Shown: piece after piece, positions 38,549-48,267 of the stretch
Layout of the letters: every line of letters starts with the position of its first letter
How positions within the stretch are numbered: position 1 is the first letter of the stretch
DNA from: Algibacter marinivivus
GTDB taxonomy: Bacteria > Bacteroidota > Bacteroidia > Flavobacteriales > Flavobacteriaceae
Direction of reading: 5' to 3'
DNA: 64,000 bases
Assembly: GCF_003143755.1 (NCBI RefSeq)
Contig: NZ_QFRI01000001.1
Location: forward strand, 1,696,051 to 1,760,050
The notes under the pieces: model-generated
Told to the model about the DNA's origin: nothing
Seen by the model: the letters and a program-made list of their open reading frames with translations, nothing else
The model's database searches: none
Position numbers and translations under genes: made by a program

Positions 38549-39316
38549 ATGAAACTAATCAAAAGTACTATTTTAATTTTCGTATTATGTTTTAGCTTTA
38601 CTACTATTATTTCTTCCTGTTCAAGTGATTCAAATGGTGAATTAGAAGAAATTATGGAAACAGATAAAGAAGAGGAGGAAGAACAGACCATTGTTAATAG
38701 TTGTTCAACAGGTAAATTATTTGCAGAAAAAGAAGGTTTAGTTAGAGTCGATATCGAAAATCCAAGTACTACAGCTAATGGTTGGGCTACGGTAACTAGT
38801 TTATTAGGTTTTGAGGGCTCAGGATATCTTATTTGGAATGGAAATGATTATTTTAATGAACCAGGACAAGGTTTGATGAAGTTTTCAATTAAAATTACAA
38901 CACCTGGGACCTATCAATTTGTTTGGAATTCTAGAATAGGAACTGGAACTAGTAATACAGAACATAACGATTCTTGGTTGAGAATTAATGGAGATGACTT
39001 TTTTGGTGAAAAAGCAAGTACAGGAGAACGAGTTTATCCAAAAGGATCGGGAAAAACACCCAATCCAGAAGGTTCCAGTAAAGATGGGTGGTTAAAAATA
39101 TATATGAATAGGCTAGGGGAATGGTTTTGGAGGTCATCAACAAATGATAATGATCCATTCAATGTTTTTGCAACATTTGATAAGGCTGGTACTTATGATG
39201 TGGAAATATCTGGACGATCAAAATCTCATGCTATTGATCAGTTTGTAATGTTTAAAACTGATAAATCGCTTTCTCAGGCTACTAGTGCAGTTTGGAGTGA
39301 AATAAGTTGTAAATAA
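38549..39316 (+). CDS. Carbohydrate-binding-like lipoprotein, function unknown
   Basis: A 255-residue lipoprotein with lipobox IISSC (C24) and an acidic linker (residues 30-48, mostly E and D). The mature part is beta-rich with LVRVDIENPS, then KFSIKITTPGTYQFVWNSRI, then FATFDKAGTYDVEISGRSKS and DQFVMFK, the layout of a CBM-like jelly roll. No catalytic motif is evident. It is the first gene of a tightly packed operon with GH43, GH3 and GH105, so an oligosaccharide-binding role is a fair guess. I do not recognise a named family. Confidence 0.7.
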   Translation: MKLIKSTILIFVLCFSFTTIISSCSSDSNGELEEIMETDKEEEEEQTIVNSCSTGKLFAEKEGLVRVDIENPSTTANGWATVTSLLGFEGSGYLIWNGNDYFNEPGQGLMKFSIKITTPGTYQFVWNSRIGTGTSNTEHNDSWLRINGDDFFGEKASTGERVYPKGSGKTPNPEGSSKDGWLKIYMNRLGEWFWRSSTNDNDPFNVFATFDKAGTYDVEISGRSKSHAIDQFVMFKTDKSLSQATSAVWSEISCK

Positions 39317-39321
39317 TTATT

Positions 39322-40683
39322 ATGAATATAAAGTTTGTGAAAATTATAATTCTTGTAATTAGTGTTACATTTAGTAATGCTCAAAATCCAATTGTTCAAA
39401 ACCAAGGCTTAAACGATCCACATATTCATATTTTTAACGATACAGCTTACGTTTATGCATCTCATGATAAATCTATAAATAATGATAAGTTTATTATGGA
39501 TGATTGGTGGGTTTGGTCATCAACCGACTTAGTGAATTGGAAAAAGCGAAGCATACTTAATCCAAAAGATACTTACATTGGTAAAGATTACTCTAGATGT
39601 TGGGCTACGGATGCTGCTCATAACAACGGAAAATACTATTGGTATTTTTCTGAAGGGAATGAACAAACAGGTGTTGTAGTTGGAGAAACACCAGCGGGAC
39701 CATGGAAAGATGTTTTAGGTAAACCATTATTAAATACTGATTTAACACCAACACATGAATACGACATGGCTATTTTTGAGGATAATGGCACACACTATAT
39801 CATTTTTGGAGTTTGGGATTATTATATAGCAAAGCTTAATGATGACATGATAAGTTTAGCTGAAACACCAAAAAAAATAACTATAAATAACCCGAGAGGA
39901 CCTTACAATCCTGATGGAAGCAATACAAAAATGCCAACTGATGATAAACCATTTGTTCACAGATACAATGGTAAATACTATTTGTCTTGGGGCTGTTTTT
40001 ATGCCATGTCTGATAATGTTTATGGCCCTTACGATTACAAAGACACTGTGATAAAAGAAGAGAGTTTCACGCAAGGGTATGAAGCTCCAACATGGCCTAA
40101 CGGATTTTTACAAGGACGCCATGGTAGTTTTTTTGAGTGGCATAACCAATGGTATTATGTGTATTGTGATATCAGTCAAACTGGAAATCGTTATTTTAGA
40201 GATAGTTTTATAAGCTACTTGCATTATAAAGCTAATGGTGAAATGGCAACGATAAGAGTTGATGGTGTTGGTGTGGGCAATTATAATGCAAATGCTACTA
40301 TTGAAGCTGAAGATTTTTTCAAGTCTAATAATGTAGCAAAAGTTGAAAATACCAAAGGCGGATTTTCAATAGAACCAACCGAAGGTTTAAGTTACGTTGT
40401 CTATCCAAATATTAAGAATTTAAGTAACGTAGTTACTTTAGAATTAGAAGTTATTGCAAAAGCAGCACTACAAATAGAAGTTAGAGAAAATGATGCTAAT
40501 GGGATACTCTTATTTACTTGCAATGTGCCTAAAAATGAAATTTATACCTTTCAAAAAAGAAACTTTAAAACTAAAAATTTAAAAGGTAATCAGTCGTTAT
40601 GCTTTGTCTTTAAAGGCGTAAACCAACAATCTTTCAAACTAAACCGATTCAAATTTAAAACTAACAATCAAACAAATAATTAA
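39322..40683 (+). CDS. GH43-family glycoside hydrolase with C-terminal CBM-like domain
   Basis: A 453-residue exported enzyme (signal peptide to about residue 20, SNAQ). The five-bladed propeller covers about 25-310: catalytic base in LNDPHIHIFND (about residue 32), the middle aspartate in PTHEYDMAIFED (about 148), and the acid glutamate in QGYEAPTWPNG (about 253). Residues 325-450 form a CBM-like beta-sandwich (IEAEDFFKSNN at its start). GH43 members act on xylosides or arabinosides; with a GH3 next door and ulvan as probable substrate, beta-xylosidase is the best guess. Confidence 0.85.
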   Translation: MNIKFVKIIILVISVTFSNAQNPIVQNQGLNDPHIHIFNDTAYVYASHDKSINNDKFIMDDWWVWSSTDLVNWKKRSILNPKDTYIGKDYSRCWATDAAHNNGKYYWYFSEGNEQTGVVVGETPAGPWKDVLGKPLLNTDLTPTHEYDMAIFEDNGTHYIIFGVWDYYIAKLNDDMISLAETPKKITINNPRGPYNPDGSNTKMPTDDKPFVHRYNGKYYLSWGCFYAMSDNVYGPYDYKDTVIKEESFTQGYEAPTWPNGFLQGRHGSFFEWHNQWYYVYCDISQTGNRYFRDSFISYLHYKANGEMATIRVDGVGVGNYNANATIEAEDFFKSNNVAKVENTKGGFSIEPTEGLSYVVYPNIKNLSNVVTLELEVIAKAALQIEVRENDANGILLFTCNVPKNEIYTFQKRNFKTKNLKGNQSLCFVFKGVNQQSFKLNRFKFKTNNQTNN

Positions 40684-40689
40684 AAACTA

Positions 40690-42954
40690 ATGAAGAAATT
40701 ATTTTTTATAGCCGTATTATTAATTGTAGTGTCATGTAATACAAAGGCATCTAGTTCTGCCGATTATAAAGATGCGTCCTTATCAATTGATGAGCGTGTA
40801 GAAGCATTATTGCCAAAGTTGTCACTTGAAGAGAAAGTGGCACAAATGCGAATTTTTCATGCTAATATTGGTGCAAAACCTGATGAAAACGGCAACTTAA
40901 AACTTTCTGATAAAGTTATAGAAAAGCTAAAGTTAGGTATTGCAGGTATTAAAAACCCAGGAGAGCATATTGATGCTGTTGCTGCTGCTAAGTTGAACAA
41001 TGAACTTCAAAAATACATTATAGAAAACAACCGTTGGGGTATTCCAGCATTGTTTGTTACAGAATCTTATAACGGTGTAGATGCCGAAGGCTGTACCAAG
41101 TTTGGTCGCCCAATGACGTCTGCAGCATCATTCAATCCAGATTTAGTGAGACGCCAGTGGGATGTTGTAGGTAGAGAAGCACGATTAAGAGGCATGCATA
41201 TGTGCCACTCGCCAGAAGCAGATATTGTTCGCGATCCTCGTTTTGGACGTATGAGTGAGGCGTTTGGAGAAGACACCTATTTAACAACGCAGATGGTTAA
41301 AAATGCTATAATTGGTGTACAAGGTAATTACGAAGGCTTAGGAAATGGAACACATATTGGTGCCGTAGCAAAACACTTTGCAGGATACGGGCAAGTATTA
41401 GGAGGCTCAAACTTTGCAGCCATTGAAATTTCTGAAAGAACATTAATTGATGAAGTTTACCCACCGTTTGAAGCGGCAGTAAAAGAAGCAAAAACGTTAG
41501 GGATTATGGCATCACATGGCGATTTAAACGGTGTGGCAAGTCATGGTAATCCAGAATTATTAACTGGTGTACTTCGTGACCAATGGGGATTTGAAGGTTA
41601 CGTAGTTTCAGATTCAAATGATATTGCACGCTTATTTTATTTTATGAATGTGGCGGAGTCTCCAGAAGCTGCAGCTCAAATGGGCTTAGAAGCAGGAATA
41701 GATATTGATTTATATGCTGAAGATTCTTATGCATACTTACCAGAAATGGTAAAGAAAAACCCAGAACTTGAAAAATTAATAGATAGATCAGTAAGACGTG
41801 TTTTAAGAACAAAATTCATTTTAGGGCTTTTTGATAATCCTTACATCAACATTGAAGATGTGGAAAAAGGAAACAGAGCAGCTTCTTCTTTAGAATTGGC
41901 AAAAGAATCAGATTTAGAATCTATCATTCTATTAAAAAATGAAGCTAATGCATTACCATTATCAAAAGATAAATCTTTAAAAGTAGCCTTATTAGGACCT
42001 TTATTAAAAGAAAACACAAAAGAAATGTTTGAATCAGTTGCGGGTTCTAATGTAAAATTCATTGCTGAAAAAGGATTTCAATTAACGAATCAAAAAGGCG
42101 GTGCTCCAGAACTTTTAGAAAGAGATCCAAAAGCCATTGCTAGTTTGGTAAATAAAGCAAGGTCTGCAGATGTATCTATCTTATTTTTAGGAGGTGATAA
42201 GTACACTGCTAAAGAAGCTTATTTTAGTAATAGTACATTGGGAGATAGAGCAACTATCGATCCTGTTGGTCCTCAAGATGAACTCTTAGAAAAAATTAAG
42301 GCTTTAGGTAAACCAGTAATTGTTGTTTTAAAGCATAGAAGAACTTTGACTATTAATGTAATAGCAGAACAAGCCGATGCTATTTTAGATGTTTGGGATT
42401 TAAGTGAGTTTGGAGACGAATCTACTGCAAAAATTATCTTTGGGGAAGTATCGCCATCAGGAAAATCGCCAGTTACAATTCCAAGATCTATTGGTCAATT
42501 ACCATACCATTACAGTATGAAAGAAATCAACTATAAGAAAGAATATTTATTCTTAGGTCAAGGACCTTTGTATCCATTTGGTCATGGTTTAAGTTATAGC
42601 GATTTTAAATATGCTGATATTGCAATTTCAAATACAGAAATAACACCTGATACAGAGCTAGAAGTTAGCGTAAAAATAACTAACAAAGGTAGCATGAAAG
42701 CTAAAGAAGTGGTGCAACTGTATATTAAGGATGAGATAGGTTCGGTAACTCGTCCAGATAAAGAACTAAAAGGTTTTGAGAAAATAGAATTAGAAGCAGG
42801 GGAAAGTAAAACCGTTTCTTTCACCATAACACCAAAAATGTTGGAGTTTACAGGCATTTCAATGGAAAAAGTTTTAGAAGCTGGAGACTATACAGTAATG
42901 GTAGGTACCTCTTCAAAAGAATATTTAGAAACTACATTCAAACTAAAAAAATAA
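40690..42954 (+). CDS. GH3-family beta-glycosidase lipoprotein (probable beta-xylosidase)
   Basis: A 754-residue periplasmic lipoprotein (lipobox IVVSC, C16). Full GH3 layout: N-terminal barrel with RGMHMCHSPEADIVRDPRFGRMSEAFGED (in pieces near residues 170-195), KHFAGYG (about 230) and the nucleophile aspartate in GYVVSDSND (about residue 308); then the alpha/beta sandwich (about 400-620) and a fibronectin III-like end (VSVKITNKGSMKAKEVVQLY). The position after GH43 and before GH105 suggests removal of xylose from ulvan oligosaccharides; glucosidase activity remains possible. Confidence 0.92.
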   Translation: MKKLFFIAVLLIVVSCNTKASSSADYKDASLSIDERVEALLPKLSLEEKVAQMRIFHANIGAKPDENGNLKLSDKVIEKLKLGIAGIKNPGEHIDAVAAAKLNNELQKYIIENNRWGIPALFVTESYNGVDAEGCTKFGRPMTSAASFNPDLVRRQWDVVGREARLRGMHMCHSPEADIVRDPRFGRMSEAFGEDTYLTTQMVKNAIIGVQGNYEGLGNGTHIGAVAKHFAGYGQVLGGSNFAAIEISERTLIDEVYPPFEAAVKEAKTLGIMASHGDLNGVASHGNPELLTGVLRDQWGFEGYVVSDSNDIARLFYFMNVAESPEAAAQMGLEAGIDIDLYAEDSYAYLPEMVKKNPELEKLIDRSVRRVLRTKFILGLFDNPYINIEDVEKGNRAASSLELAKESDLESIILLKNEANALPLSKDKSLKVALLGPLLKENTKEMFESVAGSNVKFIAEKGFQLTNQKGGAPELLERDPKAIASLVNKARSADVSILFLGGDKYTAKEAYFSNSTLGDRATIDPVGPQDELLEKIKALGKPVIVVLKHRRTLTINVIAEQADAILDVWDLSEFGDESTAKIIFGEVSPSGKSPVTIPRSIGQLPYHYSMKEINYKKEYLFLGQGPLYPFGHGLSYSDFKYADIAISNTEITPDTELEVSVKITNKGSMKAKEVVQLYIKDEIGSVTRPDKELKGFEKIELEAGESKTVSFTITPKMLEFTGISMEKVLEAGDYTVMVGTSSKEYLETTFKLKK

Positions 42955-42960
42955 GATATA

Positions 42961-44091
42961 ATGAATAAAACAATTTTATCACTTTTCGCAATTGTACTAC
43001 TATTGAATTGTTCAACAGCTCAAAAAGTTACTGAATCACAACAGGCAATTGATAAAACTCAAATAAAAGCAGCTATGATTGATGCTTTAGAGTGGCAAGA
43101 AGCACACCCAATTATTGCTCTTGCACCTACCGATTGGACTAACGGTGCTTATTACACAGGCGTGGTTAGAGCGCACAAAGCCACAGGAGATATGATGTAT
43201 ATGGCTGCACTAAAAAACCAAGGGTATTGGAATAACTGGAATACTTTTTCTCGTATGCATCATGCCGATGATGTAGCAATTTCGTATAGCTATTTATATA
43301 TAGATAAGGCTGATGTTAGAAAGAATTTTGTAGACTTAGAACCTACAAAAAGGTTCTTGGATGCACATTTATACGAAGATGATAACTGGAAGGCAGGGAA
43401 CGATAAAAGTAAATACGGTAGGACTATTTTATGGTGGTGGTGCGATGCTTTATTTATGGCTCCTCCAGTAATAAATTTATATGCAAAACAGACTAATCAG
43501 CCTAAATATTTAGATGATATGCATAAATTTTATATGGAAACCTATAATCAATTGTATGATGAAGAAGAGCAATTATTTGCTAGAGACATGCGTTTTGTTT
43601 GGACAGGTTCAGATAAAGATACCAAAGAACCAAATGGTAAAAAAGTATTTTGGTCTCGTGGAAATGGTTGGGTTATAGCTGGATTAGCTTTGATTTTGGA
43701 TGATATGCCAGAAGATTACAAACATCGTCCGTTTTATGAAAAATTATATAAAGAAATGGCTGCTAAAATGTTAGCTATTCAGCCTGATGATGGTTTGTGG
43801 AGAACAAGTTTGCTTAGTCCAGAATCTTATAATCATGGGGAAGTTAGTGGAAGTGGCTTCCATACGTTTGCTTTAGCTTGGGGAATTAATAATGGTTTAG
43901 TAGATAAAAAACACACACCAGCAGTTATTAAAGCTTGGAATGCTATTGCAAAATGTCAGCATGCAGATGGTCGTGTAGGTTGGGTGCAAAATATTGGAGC
44001 ATTTCCAGAACCAGCATCTGCAGATTCTTGGCAAAACTTTGGAACAGGAGCATTTTTGTTAGCAGGGAGTGAAATTTTGAAGTTAGAATAG
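42961..44091 (+). CDS. GH105 unsaturated glucuronyl hydrolase lipoprotein
   Basis: A 376-residue lipoprotein (lipobox LLLNC, C17), the usual length for GH105. It removes the unsaturated uronic acid that polysaccharide lyases leave at the non-reducing end of oligosaccharides. The (alpha/alpha)6 barrel shows [14 protein letters not shown] (about 100), the catalytic aspartate in [13 protein letters not shown] (about 160), [14 protein letters not shown] (about 232) and [17 protein letters not shown] (about 295). It ends the packed operon; a repeat element follows before the sulfatase gene. Confidence 0.93.
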   Translation: MNKTILSLFAIVLLLNCSTAQKVTESQQAIDKTQIKAAMIDALEWQEAHPIIALAPTDWTNGAYYTGVVRAHKATGDMMYMAALKNQGYWNNWNTFSRMHHADDVAISYSYLYIDKADVRKNFVDLEPTKRFLDAHLYEDDNWKAGNDKSKYGRTILWWWCDALFMAPPVINLYAKQTNQPKYLDDMHKFYMETYNQLYDEEEQLFARDMRFVWTGSDKDTKEPNGKKVFWSRGNGWVIAGLALILDDMPEDYKHRPFYEKLYKEMAAKMLAIQPDDGLWRTSLLSPESYNHGEVSGSGFHTFALAWGINNGLVDKKHTPAVIKAWNAIAKCQHADGRVGWVQNIGAFPEPASADSWQNFGTGAFLLAGSEILKLE

Positions 44092-44118
44092 ATTGAAAAA
44101 TAGTATGATATAACTGAT

Positions 44119-44242
44119 GCTGTCAGAAAACACGAAAATCTGTCATTCTGAATTTATTTCAGAATCTTATCGACCTGATTTTTAGTTTATTTTAGAATCT
44201 GAAACGAGTTCAGATTGACAATACGATTACTTTTCAGACAGC
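44119..44242. repeat. Imperfect long inverted repeat element
   Basis: Outer arms GCTGTCAGAAAA / TTTTCAGACAGC and inner arms GTCATTCTGAATTTATTTC / GAAACGAGTTCAGATTGAC face each other across about 30 bases. The CATTCTGAA...CAGAATC style is that of mobile palindromic repeats common between genes in flavobacterial genomes (recalled, not searched). It separates GH105 from the sulfatase. Confidence 0.65.
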
Positions 44243-44272
44243 CTCTTTCTTATTTATTCAAAAGATTTAAAT

Positions 44273-46021
44273 GTGAAATATCTTAAAGTATTAATCATAA
44301 TATGTATTTGTTTGATTGGATGTCAATCAAAAGAAAAATCCAGTACTCAAATTAAGGATGAAGCCACTTTGGAGTTGCCCAAACGCCCAAATATACTTTG
44401 GTTAGTTACCGAAGATATGAGCGCTTATATTCCACCATTTGGCGACTCAACAGTAGCAACACCAAACTTAAGTAAACTTGCCAGCGAAGGCGTTATTTAT
44501 CCCAACCTATATTCTACATCAGGTGTTTGTGCGCCAAGTAGAGCAGCAATAGCTACAGGTATGTATCCATCTAGTATTGGGGCAAACCACATGCGGGTTA
44601 ACTCATATACAAAAGAAAGAGGGTTACCAGCTTATGAAGCAGTACCACCGCCAAATACAAAAATGATAAGCGAGTGGATGCGTAGCGCTGGGTATTATTG
44701 TACCAATAACTACAAAACCGATTATCAATTTAAAGCACCGGTAACCGCCTGGGATGAAAATAGCCCTTACGCACACTGGCGAAACAGAGCAGATAAGCAA
44801 CCGTTTTTTTCAATATTCAATTTTACAGTAACGCATGAATCTGGATTGTTCGAACCCTATGGCTTCCGAGAAATAGAAACAAGGCATTATCACGCTGGCG
44901 ATAAAAACTACAAATGGAAAAATTTTGGAACATCCCATGCGAATAATAAAATGACTGAATCTGAAACACCTGTACACATTTCAAAAGACACAAAATTTAA
45001 AGTCCCACCATATTTACCAGATAATGCCGTGGTACAAAGAGATATGTGGAAGCTATATAATAACATTGCTGAAATGGATAAGCAAGTGGGTGTAGTTTTA
45101 AAACAATTGGAAGACGATGGTTTGCTAGACAATACTATAATTGTTTTTTACGGCGATCATGGAGGTCCATTACCTAGAGAAAAACGATTGATTTATGACT
45201 CTGGATTAAACACGCCTATGATTATTCGTTTTCCTAAAAAATTACAAGCAGGCACAAAAAACGATCAACTAATCAGTTTTATAGACTTTGCACCAACGTT
45301 ACTATCGCTTATTGGAGAACAACCAAAACCCTATATGCAAGGAAAAGCATTTTTAGGAGACTATAAAGCTGAAGAGCGCAATTATATTCACGCAGCGGCT
45401 GACCGTTTTGATGCAGAGACGGATGTGATTAGAGCAGTAAGAGACAAGCAGTTTAAATACATAAGAAATTACAGACCAGAACAAGCCTATTATTTGCCAA
45501 TTACCTACAGAGAGCGTATTCCAGCGATGCAAGAATTGTTAAGGTTGAGAGATGAAGGTAAGCTTAACGCGTATCAAAGCCAGTGGTTTAGAGATAAAAA
45601 ACCTGTTGAGGAATTGTTCGACTGCACAGTTGATCCTTATGAATTAAACAACCTTGCCGATGACCCAAAATACAAGGCGCAACTTCATAGATTACGTGGC
45701 GAAATGGACGAATGGCTTGAAACTATTGGCGATAACCCAGAAATTCCTGAAAGCGAATTAATTGTCAAACTATGGAAAGGCAATAAAGTACAACCCTTAA
45801 CAGAAAATCCAATAATAACATTTAATGATAATAAAGTTTCTATGTCATGTAATACAATAGGCGCTTCAATAGGTTACAAGATTATTAAAGATGATAAAAC
45901 ACCAAAACCTTGGTCGGTTTACCAGAATCCAATCCAACTTCCAAAAGGTGCTAAGCTAGAGGTTAAGGCGCATCGTATTGGTTATGTTCCAAGCGGAATT
46001 ATTGAAAAGATAATTAAATGA
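44273..46021 (+). CDS. S1-family sulfatase lipoprotein (GTG start)
   Basis: A 582-residue periplasmic sulfatase. The start is GTG: the overlapping ATG two bases earlier runs into TGA at once, and GTG gives a complete lipoprotein signal (lipobox CLIGC, C17). Metal- and substrate-site blocks are present: NILWLVTEDMSAY (about 44), GVCAPSRAAIATG with the formylglycine cysteine (about 84), IIVFYGDHGGPLPREKR (about 288). The C-terminal 70 residues form a small beta domain of the chitobiase C-terminal type. It probably removes sulfate from rhamnose in ulvan fragments. No CAGGATA promoter precedes it. Confidence 0.92.
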   Translation: MKYLKVLIIICICLIGCQSKEKSSTQIKDEATLELPKRPNILWLVTEDMSAYIPPFGDSTVATPNLSKLASEGVIYPNLYSTSGVCAPSRAAIATGMYPSSIGANHMRVNSYTKERGLPAYEAVPPPNTKMISEWMRSAGYYCTNNYKTDYQFKAPVTAWDENSPYAHWRNRADKQPFFSIFNFTVTHESGLFEPYGFREIETRHYHAGDKNYKWKNFGTSHANNKMTESETPVHISKDTKFKVPPYLPDNAVVQRDMWKLYNNIAEMDKQVGVVLKQLEDDGLLDNTIIVFYGDHGGPLPREKRLIYDSGLNTPMIIRFPKKLQAGTKNDQLISFIDFAPTLLSLIGEQPKPYMQGKAFLGDYKAEERNYIHAAADRFDAETDVIRAVRDKQFKYIRNYRPEQAYYLPITYRERIPAMQELLRLRDEGKLNAYQSQWFRDKKPVEELFDCTVDPYELNNLADDPKYKAQLHRLRGEMDEWLETIGDNPEIPESELIVKLWKGNKVQPLTENPIITFNDNKVSMSCNTIGASIGYKIIKDDKTPKPWSVYQNPIQLPKGAKLEVKAHRIGYVPSGIIEKIIK

Positions 46022-46659
46022 CATCTTAATAGGTGTTTTTATATGCACACTTTTTTTGGGGTTTTACCGAACTCATGTTAAATTGATTTTTTATATTTTT
46101 TAACTATAATTTAAATCAATAACTGTTTAGTAAAATTTAATAATAGTTATTTAAAAGTAATATTGTTTCTTCTTGATAATAAGTTATTTATGTTATAGTG
46201 TATTAACTTTCATTTAATGTTTTTTTTTGTATTTAAATATTTAATATAACCATACATATGAGTTGTGTTAAAGGCATAACTTTACACTAAAAATTGTATT
46301 ACAAAAAGTAAATTTTTAATATAAGGTGTCTTACTATTTGTATTAAAACTGAACCGTTTGGCTTTTAATAGTTTTAACTAATTTCTGTGTTCTGGTTCTC
46401 TCAAGAATATGATAAGCCTGTTGTACTCTATACATGTGGGTTAATGTGTAAATAATTCTAAAAATATCATACCCTAAAACTTGTTTTTTTTGTAAAAATT
46501 TTATTTCAAAAAATCACTATATGTAATTTTAAATTGTGTTTTATAGAAAAAACTATACACTTAATAGAAAAAGTTTATACATACATGTAAGTACAGGACA
46601 CTCTAACTGTCTCGTAATCATACCTTGGGAATCTAATTAATTAATCTAAACCATATATT
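46022..46659 (+). other. AT-rich intergenic region (638 bp)
   Basis: No coding frame is supported on either strand. The only structure recognised is PUL promoter copy 6 at 46584-46628, near the downstream gene. The remainder is AT-rich without a convincing gene remnant. Confidence 0.6.
46584..46628 (+). promoter_or_regulatory. PUL promoter copy 6 (secreted binding protein)
   Basis: Units CATGTAA (46584, weak) and CAGGACA (46594), 20 bp, then TACCTTGG (46621-46628). Start codon 31 bp downstream. Confidence 0.72.
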
Positions 46660-47547
46660 ATGAAAACAAAATTACAAAAAACATTATTTTTTTCAGCTTT
46701 AGCATTGTTAGGAATGCAAGCGGTTAGTGCTCAATACGTAGGTGTGCCATTTCCAGATAAAACTACGCCTCTAGCAATAGGAGAAACCACGAATGTAGAA
46801 ACTAGAATTGAACTTGAGAATTTTGACTCAGTTGAAGACGGAACAGGTTTTTATATTGACGGTTTAAATACTGGAAATACTACGACTAGTCCTCCAGTAA
46901 CTGGGACTTATAATGATAAGAGTGCTGGAAGTGGTGGAGATAATACCACATACAGACCAGGTGCAGATGTTGATCTTATGAATGATGCAACTGGAATTGT
47001 AGTAACAGGTATTCAAGGTCAGGAATATGCACTATACACTATCGAGATAAAGGAAGATGGAGATTATGATTTTACTGTAAACTATAGAATAAACGCTGGT
47101 ATTGGTAGTAAAAATTTACAAGTGTGGTTACGTGACGCTAATGATTTATCATCAGAAGGTATCTTATTTAACGGTACCTTAAACGTAGGTACAGGAGCCT
47201 ATGAGGATATGAAAATAGTTGATACTGAAGCCTTAACAGCAGGAATTTATGTGCTTTTAGTAAGGTACGTTTCAGCTGGTCCAAGGTTTGATTATATAGC
47301 TGTTACACGTACATCAACTTTAAGTGTAGAAGAGAACAAACTTAAAGCTAGTAAATTTAAAGCATTTCCAAACCCTGCTAACGATGGTATATTCAATTTA
47401 AATATTGAAGCTAAATGGGATGTTTATTCTTTAATAGGAACTAAAGTTCTTGAAGGTGAAGGTAAGCAAGTTGATTTGTCAACCTTTGCTAAAGGTGCGT
47501 ATATTTTAAGAACGCCATTTACTAGTAAAATGTTAATTTCTAAGTAA
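46660..47547 (+). CDS. T9SS-secreted CBM6-like carbohydrate-binding protein
   Basis: A 295-residue protein with signal peptide (to about residue 24, VSAQ), one CBM6-like jelly roll (about 45-220: RIELENFDSVEDGTGF at the start, YALYTIEIKEDGDYDFTVNY in the middle, FDYIAVTRTS at the end) and a T9SS type A sorting domain (about 228-295, FKAFPNPANDGIFNL). No catalytic domain is attached. It has its own PUL promoter and a strong terminator, so it is a single-gene unit. Likely a surface or released glycan-binding protein. Confidence 0.82.
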   Translation: MKTKLQKTLFFSALALLGMQAVSAQYVGVPFPDKTTPLAIGETTNVETRIELENFDSVEDGTGFYIDGLNTGNTTTSPPVTGTYNDKSAGSGGDNTTYRPGADVDLMNDATGIVVTGIQGQEYALYTIEIKEDGDYDFTVNYRINAGIGSKNLQVWLRDANDLSSEGILFNGTLNVGTGAYEDMKIVDTEALTAGIYVLLVRYVSAGPRFDYIAVTRTSTLSVEENKLKASKFKAFPNPANDGIFNLNIEAKWDVYSLIGTKVLEGEGKQVDLSTFAKGAYILRTPFTSKMLISK

Positions 47548-47583
47548 TAAAAATAGATACTAATTATCTTATAAACTAGATTT

Positions 47584-47622
47584 AAAAGACCACTTAATTG
47601 TAATTAAGTGGTCTTTTTTTTT
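47584..47622 (+). terminator. Terminator of the secreted binding protein gene
   Basis: AAAAGACCACTTAATT and its exact complement form a 16-bp stem with a 2-base loop, followed by a long T run. It starts 37 bases after the stop. Confidence 0.93.
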
Positions 47623-47799
47623 ACTAAAATTGAATAGAATTTTACTGCAAAAAATCAGTTTTACCTAATGCCTTATAAGAGCATCTTTTAAAATAATACT
47701 ACAGTTTGTATAAAGAGGCAAATACCAAGAATAATATTCATTAGTACTATGTTTTGCTCTTAAGACCAAAACCTAAGGTATATTCTACCCATAAACCAT

Positions 47800-48191
47800 T
47801 CATGGTACTTTTATAAAAAGAATAAAGAACACCCTTTTTTAAATGAAATTCAGAAATTACTTGGGAAAAAAGTAACTATTCATATTCTTGGAATACAGAA
47901 GATATTTTAAATAGCGAAGACGGTTACTATAGAGACTAAGAATGGTATAAAAAACCACACTATTTTGCGAGTTTATTAAAATAAACAAATGCTTTTATTG
48001 TTTGAAACAAAAAACCTAGTGACGTAATTATTTGTAAACGGAAAAACTGTATACGAAAACCATATTGGCGCATATGCACTTTTTTTAGAGATATGCTTCA
48101 ATATTATAATCAGTTAAAAACTTTTTTTGATTAAAGTTAATAATGCGCATAACAATAAAAGTTTAGCAACTATGGCAAGATTAATAATCTA
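47800..48191 (+). pseudogene. Decayed glycoside hydrolase family 2 gene, N-terminal part
   Basis: Pieces of a GH2 sugar-binding domain can be read in order but in shifting frames with stops: WYFYKKNKEHPFLNEIQKLL with GKKVTI (from 47803), then WNTEDILNSEDGYYRD followed by a stop and EWYKKPHYF, then LFVNGKTVYENHIGAYA, then IKVNNAHNNKSLATMA (48130-48177). The order and wording match the start of GH2 enzymes (pattern W..V..PHTWN, YYRG..WY, VNG..V..H.GGY, KVNN). No later GH2 part follows. The gene was evidently disrupted by several indels and truncated. Confidence 0.78.
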
Positions 48192-48234
48192 AAAGTGTTA
48201 AGTTACTGGGAATATTATGCAAAAAGAAATTATT

Positions 48235-48267
48235 AAAAAGCCAGCAAATAAAATTTGCTGGCTTTTT
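48235..48267. terminator. Bidirectional terminator hairpin
   Basis: AAAAAGCCAGCAAAT and its exact complement form a 15-bp stem with a 3-base loop. It has an A run on one side and a T run on the other, so it can work on both strands. It would stop the PL28 transcript about 80 bases after its stop codon. Confidence 0.85.

Noticed and set aside
46022-46583. Possible hidden gene or RNA in the long gap after the sulfatase
   Set aside because: No frame with coding character, no strong hairpin and no resemblance to tRNA or rRNA; only low-complexity AT-rich DNA.
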